Positions 15,440-22,251 of a DNA stretch of 64,000 nt are shown in pieces. Both the position numbers and the translations under genes were made by a program. The number at the start of each line of letters is the position of its first letter. Within the stretch, counting starts at the first letter, position 1. The notes below the pieces were generated by a model that saw nothing but the letters and a program-made list of their open reading frames with translations, was not told the DNA's origin and did not search any database. This DNA is from Amycolatopsis oliviviridis (GTDB lineage: Bacteria > Actinomycetota > Actinomycetes > Mycobacteriales > Pseudonocardiaceae), in contig NZ_BNAY01000003.1 of the NCBI RefSeq assembly GCF_014654365.1, positions 744,001 to 808,000 of the forward strand, read 5' to 3'.

Positions 15440-15996
15440 CGATCCGTCCCGAGCAGCCCGGCGACGACAGTCGCCCAGAGCACCACCGCACCGCCGAAGC
15501 CCGGCACGAGCTGCCACGCCGCCGTCCAGCCCGCGATCGCGAGCACGGCGGCCAAGACGGCGACGACGCACAGCAAGGCGCTCAGCACCAGGAAACGCCG
15601 CGAGCCGAACAACTTCGCGAACGGCAGGAAGTGCAAGCCGACCACGAAGAGCACCCATGCGGGCACGGCTTCCGGGAGTTCGAAGACCGCCGAGAGCACC
15701 CTCGCCCCGGCGAAGATCCCCACCAGCATGAGCAGAACGGCGATCCCGTACCGCTTGCCGAACGGGCTCTCTTCCCGGCCACCGCCCGCGGGCAGCCCGG
15801 CACCGCGGCGGGCGGTCAGCACGAGCCAGGCCCCGAATCCCAGCACCGCGGCGACGCCCACGACGACCAGCGCCGTCGATCCGCCGGAGACGGAGGAGGC
15901 ACCGAAGAACCACCAAGCGGCCCCGAATCCCACTCCGATCGCGGAACTGATCAGCAACGTGATCAGATGCCCCTTGGTGAACTGTCCGTCCGTCAT
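15412..15996 (-). CDS. Polytopic membrane protein of unknown function
   Basis: 194 residues with about six predicted membrane helices (HLITLLISSAIGVGFGAAWWFFG; ALVVVGVAAVLGFGAWLVLTA; YGIAVLLMLVGIFAGARVL; AWVLFVVGLHFLPFAKLF; RFLVLSALLCVVAVLAAVLAIAG; GFGGAVVLWATVVAGLL). I do not recognise the family. The ATG at 15996 has GGAGGAGA about 12 bases upstream; the frame stays open far upstream but only as an antisense shadow of the neighbouring hydrolase gene. It overlaps the response-regulator gene tail-to-tail by 28 bases. Confidence 0.8.
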   Translation of the reverse strand: MTDGQFTKGHLITLLISSAIGVGFGAAWWFFGASSVSGGSTALVVVGVAAVLGFGAWLVLTARRGAGLPAGGGREESPFGKRYGIAVLLMLVGIFAGARVLSAVFELPEAVPAWVLFVVGLHFLPFAKLFGSRRFLVLSALLCVVAVLAAVLAIAGWTAAWQLVPGFGGAVVLWATVVAGLLGTDRQGATSPAS

Positions 15997-16043
15997 CTCT
16001 TCTGGGTCTCCTCCTCCCCCCGGCGGAACAGTACCTCGGGGAA

Positions 16044-16880
16044 CTACGCGAGCCCGGCGAGGATCGCGGCCGCTTCCTGAGGGTGCATGAGGAAGCGGAC
16101 GTGGCTGCTGTCGAGCGAACGCACGTCGGTCGGGTTGTCCGGGGTGAGCGCGTCCGCCTCCTTGATGAAACGGTCCTGCAGCGCGAGCGGCATCGACCGG
16201 TCCGCGGTGAGCCTGATGTAGGTGCGCGGGATCCGGCCCCAGGTGGCGGCGTCGGCGCGTTCGGTGCCCGCGTCGAGGCTCTCGTCCGGTTCGAGGGTGT
16301 TGAGGTAGGCGAAGAACTCCTGCTCCGTGCCGTCTTCGAGCATCGCGGTCTTGAGCGCGGCCAGCAGGGCGGGATCGGCCGTGCGCCAGTTCATCCGGAG
16401 CGCGCCGAGTTCGGCCGGGTTCGCGACGACGACCCCGCCGACGTCGTTGAGCGCGCTGCTCGCGTTCTCCGGTGCCTGCATGTACTCGCCCACCGTCGCG
16501 TCGACGCAGCACCACGCGGAGATGTAGACGATCCGGTCGATCAGGTCCGGGACGGCGTTGCCCGCCCCGGTGAGCGCGATCCCGCCGCGGCTGTGCCCGA
16601 CCAGGATGACCGGCCCGTGCTCGGCGGCCTTGCGCACGACGTCCACCACATGCTCGACGACCTCGGCGGAGGAAACGCCTGCCTGGCTCGACGGCGCCGT
16701 GGCCAGCGTTCCCAGGTCCTGCGGTGCCTGGTAGGCCGCGTGGAAACCGGCGCTGAAGCCGTGGCCGGGAAGGTCGACGGCCAGCGTGCGGTGGCCGAGC
16801 AGGGCGAGTTCGCGTTGCAGCGGGTTCCAGGTGAACGAGTTGCTGTTGGAGCCGTGTACGAAAACATAAGTCGGTTTCAC
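16044..16880 (-). CDS. Alpha/beta fold hydrolase
   Basis: 278 residues. It has the classic layout: oxyanion loop FVHGSNSNSFTW, nucleophile elbow VGHSRGG with S97, and the catalytic His near the end in SSHVRFLMHP. The lid-proximal sequence CCVDATVGEYMQAPEN and the overall pattern resemble plant-type hydroxynitrile-lyase/methylesterase-like hydrolases found in actinobacteria. No signal peptide is visible. The substrate is unknown. It is a single gene whose start lies 40 bases from the stop of the winged-helix gene. Confidence 0.87.
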   Translation of the reverse strand: MKPTYVFVHGSNSNSFTWNPLQRELALLGHRTLAVDLPGHGFSAGFHAAYQAPQDLGTLATAPSSQAGVSSAEVVEHVVDVVRKAAEHGPVILVGHSRGGIALTGAGNAVPDLIDRIVYISAWCCVDATVGEYMQAPENASSALNDVGGVVVANPAELGALRMNWRTADPALLAALKTAMLEDGTEQEFFAYLNTLEPDESLDAGTERADAATWGRIPRTYIRLTADRSMPLALQDRFIKEADALTPDNPTDVRSLDSSHVRFLMHPQEAAAILAGLA

Positions 16881-16920
16881 GGTTCGTATCCTGACATCCC
16901 GGCTTTGCCCGGATGGCCGC

Positions 16921-17445
16921 TCAGTCCGCGATGAACACCTGGCCCGCCCCGTCGAACCGGTAGCCGACCCCGCGCACCGTCGTGATCGGCGTCAGCGCGG
17001 GCTCCAGCTTCCCGCGGATCTTCCGGACGTGGACGTCCACGGTCCGCCCGTTCCCGCCGGACAGGCCCCATACCTGCGTCATCAGCGTGACGCGGTCGAA
17101 GACGCGGTCCGGATTCCGGCTCAGGAACAGGAGGAGGTCGAACTCCAGCCTGGTGAACTCCAGCACCTCACCGCGCAGCAGCACTTTCCGCGAATCCGGC
17201 TCGATCCGCAGTGGTGGCGTGGACTCGCCGAGCCGACGGCGTCGCCCGGCGAGTTCGACGACCTGACCGGAATTCGCCTCACCGGAGTGGAAAGTCCGTG
17301 CCGTCAGCGTCACGCCGACAGTGTCCTCAAAGGACTCAAGCAGACGCGCGGCGATCGCGGCGGCATGCTCTGAGTCGGTGCTCACCCGTAACGCCAGGGT
17401 CAACTCGACGGTCGGCTCTCCGCTCACCGCGACCGACTGGGTCAT
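16921..17445 (-). CDS. Winged-helix (OmpR-type) DNA-binding protein without a receiver domain
   Basis: 174 residues. The C-terminal half (about 85-165) is an OmpR/PhoB effector domain: LRIEPDSRKVLLRGEVLEFTRLEFDLLLFLSRNPDRVFDRVTLMTQVWG...GRTVDVHVRKIRGKLEP..ITTVRGVGYRF. The first ~80 residues are not a receiver, as there is no DD/D/K set; they begin VELTLALRVSTDSEHAAAIAARLLESFEDTVGV and may form an unrecognised sensory or dimerisation domain. The ATG lies one base after the stop of the upstream molybdopterin oxidoreductase, so the two are one operon. Regulation must come from something other than His-Asp phosphorelay. Confidence 0.85.
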   Translation of the reverse strand: MTQSVAVSGEPTVELTLALRVSTDSEHAAAIAARLLESFEDTVGVTLTARTFHSGEANSGQVVELAGRRRRLGESTPPLRIEPDSRKVLLRGEVLEFTRLEFDLLLFLSRNPDRVFDRVTLMTQVWGLSGGNGRTVDVHVRKIRGKLEPALTPITTVRGVGYRFDGAGQVFIAD

Positions 17446-17446
17446 C

Positions 17447-18718
17447 TCACACCACCCGGACCGGATGCCGGACGACGGCGTCGAACAGGTAGCCCTGGGT
17501 GTTGAGCGGCGTGACGTCCGGCTGGGTGGCGCCGGTGATGTCCATGGCCCGTGCCCGTAGCGTGTGGACACCGGAAACGGTTGGGCGCCAAGGAATTTCC
17601 CAGCGTTGCCAACCCCGGTCCGCGGCCGCTCCCACGAACTTCGCCCGCCGCCAGCCGTCGCCCGCGTCGACTTCGACCCGCCGGATCCGGCCGGTGCCCG
17701 ACCAGGACCGGCCCCGCAGGACGTGCCTGCCGCCGGCCGCGAACTCCGCGTTCCAGGCCAGTTCGAACGCACTCTTGACCACCTGGCCGGTCACGACCGT
17801 GCCCTTCGCCGGATAGCCCGGTCCGAGCAGCCGGTAGTACTGCGTGTTCCACGGCGACACCAGCGGCGTCTCCGAGACTTCGATGCGTCCCAGCCATTTG
17901 ATCGACGAGATCCCGATCCAGGACGGCACGACGAGCCGGACCGGGTATCCGTGATCCGGTGGGAGCGGACGCCCGTTCATCTCGTAAGCCAGCAAGACGT
18001 CCTGGAGCGCTTTCGCGACCGGCAGCGGACGCCGCACCTTCCCGAGATTGGCCCCGCCGGTGACGTAGTCGGCGTCCAGCCCTTCCGGCAGGACGTCCAC
18101 CGCGTGCCGGGTCAGCCCCGCCTTGGCCAGCACGGCGGAAAGCCGGACACCGCGCCAGCGCGCGACCCCGATCGCACCGAGCTTCCAGGCCGTGCCGGAC
18201 ACCGTCTGTCCTTGCTGGCTGGTGAAGTAGCTCCGGCCGTTGCCCGCGCATTCGATGGCCGAGGTGATCGTCTCCGAGGGCAGGCAGCGCAGATCGTGAT
18301 AGCTGAATTCGACGGGCCGGTCCGCCGTCGGCGCACCGCGCAGCCCGGTTCCGAAAAGCTTCAAACGCCAAGTGCCGACGTCGATCGACGGGGTCGCGGT
18401 GTGGTTCCGCACGAAGAACCGTTCGACCGGTGTCAGGTAGCCCTGGCCGCTCAGCGCCTCCCAACGCGTCTCCGCGTTGGTGCCGTAGACCTCGAAGATC
18501 TCCGGCGGCAACGGCTTCACGATCGGCGCGGCGGCCGACGCCGTCCCTGCCGGAAGCGCTCCGAACGCGGTCAGCGCGAGCGATCCGCCAGCAGCCAGCC
18601 GAAGCATCCCGCGCCGCGATATCCCGTCGGCTCGCGCCTCCCCCGCACGCCACTGCGCGAGCCGTGTGCGGTCATAGGTGGCTTCGTCGGTCAGGCCGGT
18701 TCCGGTCATGCGGCTCAT
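17447..18718 (-). CDS. Tat-exported sulfite-oxidase-family molybdopterin oxidoreductase
   Basis: 423 residues from the ATG at 18718 (an ATG at 18709 is equally possible). The N-terminus holds a twin-arginine signal, ISRRGMLRLAAGGSLALTAFG (33-53), so the protein is exported folded with cofactor. The molybdenum-ligating Cys is C157 in SAIECAGNGRSYF. PVRLVVPSWIGISSIKWLGRIEV and the C-terminal Ig-like dimerisation domain (IRRVEVDAGDGWRRAKF...WEIPWRPTVSGVHTLRARAMD) complete the sulfite oxidase fold. No haem or YedZ-type partner is adjacent, so substrate and electron acceptor are unknown. It is followed at one base by the winged-helix gene. Confidence 0.9.
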   Translation of the reverse strand: MSRMTGTGLTDEATYDRTRLAQWRAGEARADGISRRGMLRLAAGGSLALTAFGALPAGTASAAAPIVKPLPPEIFEVYGTNAETRWEALSGQGYLTPVERFFVRNHTATPSIDVGTWRLKLFGTGLRGAPTADRPVEFSYHDLRCLPSETITSAIECAGNGRSYFTSQQGQTVSGTAWKLGAIGVARWRGVRLSAVLAKAGLTRHAVDVLPEGLDADYVTGGANLGKVRRPLPVAKALQDVLLAYEMNGRPLPPDHGYPVRLVVPSWIGISSIKWLGRIEVSETPLVSPWNTQYYRLLGPGYPAKGTVVTGQVVKSAFELAWNAEFAAGGRHVLRGRSWSGTGRIRRVEVDAGDGWRRAKFVGAAADRGWQRWEIPWRPTVSGVHTLRARAMDITGATQPDVTPLNTQGYLFDAVVRHPVRVV

Positions 18719-18772
18719 TGTCGGCAGCGGCCGTCCACCCGGACCAGCGCGTCCACAGAGCGGAACGTGTTG

Positions 18773-18846
18773 TGCCCCGGACGGGGATCGAACCCGCACT
18801 GTGTCGATTTTAAGTCGACTGCCTCTGCCAGTTGGGCTACCGGGGC
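18773..18846 (-). tRNA. Class-I tRNA with anticodon UAA (Leu codon UUA)
   Basis: All cloverleaf arms can be drawn on the minus strand: acceptor GCCCCGG/CCGGGGC (7 bp), a 3-bp D stem with A14, A15 and G18G19, anticodon stem GTCGA/TCGAC around loop CTTAAAA, variable loop ACAGT (5), T arm GCGGG-TTCGATC-CCCGT, and discriminator A73. With U33 fixed, positions 34-36 read UAA, the anticodon for the rare Leu codon UUA. Normal bacterial tRNA-Leu is class II with a long variable arm; this one has only five variable-loop bases and 74 nt overall. A15-U48 and A73 are consistent with a functional molecule. CCA is not encoded. Amino-acid identity is inferred from the anticodon only. Confidence 0.8.
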
Positions 18847-18870
18847 ACCGGCAAGCCTAGGCGATGGCCC

Positions 18871-19362
18871 TCAGCTAGCTGCATCAGTACGCCGATATTC
18901 GAGCCAGCGAAGTCCGAGTTCGTTCCAGACGGCCTGATACTCCTCGAACTTCTCGACGATCAGGCGGGGATCGACCTGATCGGGCGGGGTCGACGCGATG
19001 TAGAAGCTGAGTTCGTCGCGCAACCGGTAGAGCCGGAACTGAACTTCTTCCATCAGAACCCACAGGGAACGCCAGGCGAAGAAGGGCTCGAGCACGCTGA
19101 TCACGGTCGTCACGGCCACGAGCGCGAAGGCGACACCGGTCCAGCCGTTGAGGTTCTGCAATCCGAGAATGATCGTGGACATCGCCGACAACGCGAGCAG
19201 CAGAAGCCTGATCGACACGGCGCGCCAGCGGAAGCGCTTCTTCCGGGAACGGGCGTGCGCGTTGTCGCGCTCGATCCGGTCCAGGACGTGTTTCGCCAGT
19301 TCTGCCGGAGCCAGGCCGGTGGCGAGTGGAACGGCGGGTACGGACTTCCGGAATGCCTGCAC
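18871..19362 (-). CDS. SLATT/DUF4231-like two-TM membrane protein
   Basis: 163 residues. A charged N-terminal helix (LAKHVLDRIERDNAHARSRKKRFRWRA) precedes two membrane helices (about 50-95: VSIRLLLLALSAMSTIILGLQ and GVAFALVAVTTVISVLEPFFAW), then a cytoplasmic helical part with RLYRLRDELSFYIAS and YQAVWNELGLRW. This matches the SLATT/DUF4231 architecture, a pore-forming-effector-like domain often found with nucleotide second-messenger (SMODS, SLOG) systems. No nucleotidyltransferase or SLOG gene is adjacent, so it stands alone here. It lies between the UAA tRNA and the terminator of the NDH-2 gene. Confidence 0.75.
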   Translation of the reverse strand: MQAFRKSVPAVPLATGLAPAELAKHVLDRIERDNAHARSRKKRFRWRAVSIRLLLLALSAMSTIILGLQNLNGWTGVAFALVAVTTVISVLEPFFAWRSLWVLMEEVQFRLYRLRDELSFYIASTPPDQVDPRLIVEKFEEYQAVWNELGLRWLEYRRTDAAS

Positions 19363-19380
19363 CGAAACACCCTAAACGCG

Positions 19381-19427
19381 GTGAAGGCCTCCTTCCCTAC
19401 GCTGAAAGCAGGGAAGGAGGCCTTCAC
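19381..19427 (-). terminator. Perfect 18-bp hairpin after the NDH-2 gene (GAAGGCCTCC-type palindrome)
   Basis: GTGAAGGCCTCCTTCCCT (19381-19398) and its exact reverse complement (19410-19427) enclose an 11-base loop. It lies 14 bases past the stop of the minus-strand ndh-like gene and before the SLATT gene. It shares the GAAGGCCTCC core with the hairpin at 12735-12774. Confidence 0.8.
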
Positions 19428-19440
19428 GGCGTTCTGCGAA

Positions 19441-20769
19441 TCAGGACTTCGAGAGCCTGTCGAACTCCTCGCGCGGGTTGTTGATCTGGCCGAGCGAGAT
19501 GACCTCGCGCCGGAACAGGCCGCCGAGCATCCAGTCGAACAGGATGCGGATCTTGCGGTTCCACGTCGGCATCGCCTTGAGGTGGTACGCGCGGTGGAAG
19601 AGCCAGGCCGGGAAGCCCTTGATCTTCAGGTTCAGCGCGTCGGCGACACCCTTGTGCAGGCCGAGGCTGGCCACCGCACCCAGGTTCTTGTGGTAGTAGT
19701 CCTTCGGCTTGCCGCCGCGGATCACCTTGATGATGTTCTTCGACAGCAGGCGCGCCTGGCGAACGGCGTGCTGCGCGTTCGGCGGGCAGGTCGCGGTCGG
19801 GTCCTGCTCGGTGCGCGAGAGGTCCGGCACGGCGGCGTTGTCACCGGCGGTCCAGACGTCGGGGTGCCCGACGACCTGCATCGCGGCGGTGGCCTCGACA
19901 CGGCCGCGCTTGTCCAGCGGCAGGTCCGAGCTGGCGAGCACCGGGTTCGCCTTCACACCGGCGGTCCAGATGATCGTGTCGGTGTCGAACTCGGTGCCGT
20001 CCGAGAGCACGACGTGACCGTTCTCGAACGACTTCGCCGCTGTCGACAAATAGACTTCGATGCCGCGCTTTTCGAGCTGCTCGACGGTGTACACACCGAG
20101 CGTCTCGCGCACCTCGGGAAGGATCCGCCCGGCCGCCTCGACGAGCACCCAGCGGATGTCCTCGACCTTGAGGTTCGGGTAGTAGTTCTCCACCGCGAAG
20201 CGGGTCATGTCCTCGAGCTCGGCGAGCGCCTCGATACCGGCGAACCCACCGCCGACGACAGTGAACGTCAGCAGGCGCTTGCGCTGCTCGGGGTCGAGCG
20301 TGCTGGCGGCCTCGTCCAGCTTCGTCATGACGTGGTTACGCAGGTAGATCGCCTCGCCGATGGTCTTGAAGGCGATGCCTTCCTCGACCAGGCCCGGGAT
20401 CGGCAGGATGCGCGCCACGGCGCCGAGGGCGACCACGAGGACGTCGTAGTTCAGCTGCTCGACGTGCCCGTCGGCGGCCTCGACCGTCACGGCCTTGCGC
20501 TCGTGCTCGATCTTCGTCACGCGCGCGGTGAGCACGTGGCAGCGCTTGAGCACGCGCCTCAGCGGCACGACCACGTGCCGCGGTTCGATCGCACCGGCCG
20601 CCGCCTCGGGCAGGAAGGGGGCATAGGTCATGTGCGGCTGCGGATCAACGACCGTCACGGACGCTTCGTTGGCCCGGAGCATCTTTTGGAGCCCGTACGC
20701 CGTGTAGAGCCCGACGTACCCACCACCGAGGACGAGGATCCGTGTCGGTTCCGACTTAACACCAGCCAT
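19441..20769 (-). CDS. Type II NADH dehydrogenase (NDH-2) family flavoprotein
   Basis: 442 residues, the usual NDH-2 length. FAD-binding ILVLGGGYVGLYTAYGLQK is at the N-terminus, a second Rossmann motif FTVVGGGFAGIEALAEL binds NADH mid-protein, and the second FAD motif is VWTAGDNAAVPD. The signature AQHAVRQARLLSKNI and the C-terminal amphipathic region (GLFRREVISLGQINNPREEF) support membrane association. It oxidises NADH and passes electrons to menaquinone without pumping protons. The ATG giving MAGVKSEPTRI is chosen because the flavin fold begins directly after it; the 23 residues upstream have no counterpart in the family. It ends in an 18-bp hairpin. Confidence 0.9.
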   Translation of the reverse strand: MAGVKSEPTRILVLGGGYVGLYTAYGLQKMLRANEASVTVVDPQPHMTYAPFLPEAAAGAIEPRHVVVPLRRVLKRCHVLTARVTKIEHERKAVTVEAADGHVEQLNYDVLVVALGAVARILPIPGLVEEGIAFKTIGEAIYLRNHVMTKLDEAASTLDPEQRKRLLTFTVVGGGFAGIEALAELEDMTRFAVENYYPNLKVEDIRWVLVEAAGRILPEVRETLGVYTVEQLEKRGIEVYLSTAAKSFENGHVVLSDGTEFDTDTIIWTAGVKANPVLASSDLPLDKRGRVEATAAMQVVGHPDVWTAGDNAAVPDLSRTEQDPTATCPPNAQHAVRQARLLSKNIIKVIRGGKPKDYYHKNLGAVASLGLHKGVADALNLKIKGFPAWLFHRAYHLKAMPTWNRKIRILFDWMLGGLFRREVISLGQINNPREEFDRLSKS

Positions 20770-20853
20770 ATTTCTATAGTCGCACCCATCAGCTGAGATC
20801 GCTCGTGTACCCCATCCCGCTGTGACCAGCGTCGCCACGGTTTCCGCACCGAT

Positions 20854-21546
20854 TCAGTTCAGCCCGGCCACCGAGGTCGCGGAGGCCAGGACATCGCACA
20901 CCATGTCAAGCGTCAGCCTGCCGGTCTGGACATTGCGCTGCGACACGTGGTAGCAGCCGAAAAGGCGCAGGTCGCCGAGTTCCACTTCGGCACCGTGGCC
21001 GAATTTCGGGCGTGGCGCGGGCACCGGCCAGCCGGCCTCGGCGAGCACCGGCAGCAGCGCCTGCCAGCCGAAGGCGCCGAGCACCACGACGGCCTTCAGC
21101 GTCGGCTTCAGCAATCCGAGCTCGGCCGCGAGCCAGGATCGGCAGGTATCCCGTTCCTCAGGTGTGGGCTTGTTGGCGGGTGGCGCGCATCTCACCGGGG
21201 CGACCATCCGCGTGCCCCGCAGTTCGAGGCCGTCGCCCATTCGGGTCGACGTCGGCTGCGAAGCGACACCGACCCGGTGAAGCGCCTTGAACAAGACGTC
21301 ACCGGACGGGTCACCGGTGAACATGCGCCCGGTCCGGTTCGCGCCATGCGCCGAAGGGGCCAAGCCGACGATGGCCAGCGACGCGTCCGGCGGGCCGAAT
21401 CCGGGCACCGGCCGGGCCCAGTAGGTCTCGCCGGCGAAGGCCGCGCGTTTGACCACGGCGATCTCCTCGCGCCACGCGACCAGCCGCGGGCAGGCACGGC
21501 AGCCGACGACCTCGGCGTCGAGTTCGGCGAGGGAATTGAACCTCAC
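20854..21546 (-). CDS. Family 5 uracil-DNA glycosylase (UdgB-like)
   Basis: 230 residues. Motif A, GLAPSAHGANRTGRMFTGD, and motif B, YHVSQRNVQTGRLT, are those of family 5 (UDGb) glycosylases, which lack the catalytic Asp of family 1 and remove uracil, hypoxanthine and related deaminated bases. The Fe-S cluster ligands are visible: C16 and C19 in CRACPRL, with later Cys at VRCAPPANKPTPEERDTC. The GTG start overlaps the endonuclease V stop as GTGA, so the two repair enzymes are translationally coupled. The active-site Ser/Asn set looks intact. Confidence 0.92.
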   Translation of the reverse strand: MRFNSLAELDAEVVGCRACPRLVAWREEIAVVKRAAFAGETYWARPVPGFGPPDASLAIVGLAPSAHGANRTGRMFTGDPSGDVLFKALHRVGVASQPTSTRMGDGLELRGTRMVAPVRCAPPANKPTPEERDTCRSWLAAELGLLKPTLKAVVVLGAFGWQALLPVLAEAGWPVPAPRPKFGHGAEVELGDLRLFGCYHVSQRNVQTGRLTLDMVCDVLASATSVAGLN

Positions 21547-22223
21547 AGCGCCTCCTTCAACGCGTCACGGGCGAGGCGGTCGGCGTGCCGGGTCGTCTCC
21601 GGCTGACGGAACGAGGGACACAGCCGCAGCACCTGACGGCACGCGTTGTCCAGCGAGATCTTGTGGCCGACGGAGACGTAAACGGGTTTCACGCCGTCCT
21701 GGGTACGCAGGACGGCGCCGACGACCTCGCCGTCGTCCAGCAGGGGCGCCTGTGACCCGCGTTCCGCGCCGGGCTCGTCGTGCTCGCCGATGAACCGGGT
21801 CTTGCCGACTCCGATGGACGGCAGACCGGTCACGACGCCGACGTGGCAGGCCAGCCCGAAGCGACGCGGATGAGCCAGCCCATGCCCGTCGCAGACCAGG
21901 AGGTCCGGGACGTGTTCGAGCGCGCGGAGGGCGTCGAGCAGCGGGGGCAGCTCACGGAAGGCGAACAGGCCCGGTTCGTACGGGAACGAGACCTCGGAAA
22001 CGACGGAGCGCTTTTCCACGACGCGGAATCCGGTGGTTTCGAGCGTGACAGCGGCGGCGGCGATGAGGCCACTGTCCTCGTCGTAAGCGACGTCCAGGCC
22101 GGTGACCGTGACGATCTCTTGTGGACCGCGATCCTCGCGATCGACCAGGCCACGCAGGGCTTCCTGGATCTCGATCGCCTGGCGTGGCGTGTTCGGGCGA
22201 TCATGCGCCGTGACGATGTCCAC
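21543..22223 (-). CDS. nfi: Endonuclease V (deoxyinosine 3' endonuclease)
   Basis: 226 residues. The Nfi fold is clear: catalytic Asp in VTGLDVAYDED, substrate-pocket PYEPGLFAFRELPPLLDAL (PYIPG wedge), LLVCDGHGLAHPRRFGLACHVGV with the second catalytic Asp, and VYVSVGHKISLDNA near the C-terminus. It nicks DNA one base 3' of deoxyinosine, the product of adenine deamination. The GTG at 22223 gives the expected short N-terminus; upstream residues belong to the divergent S10 peptidase region. It is first in a two-gene unit with the UDGb glycosylase; both enzymes act on deamination damage. Confidence 0.93.
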   Translation of the reverse strand: MDIVTAHDRPNTPRQAIEIQEALRGLVDREDRGPQEIVTVTGLDVAYDEDSGLIAAAAVTLETTGFRVVEKRSVVSEVSFPYEPGLFAFRELPPLLDALRALEHVPDLLVCDGHGLAHPRRFGLACHVGVVTGLPSIGVGKTRFIGEHDEPGAERGSQAPLLDDGEVVGAVLRTQDGVKPVYVSVGHKISLDNACRQVLRLCPSFRQPETTRHADRLARDALKEAL

Positions 22224-22251
22224 CCGTACAGACTGCCAGTAAGTTGGGGGC

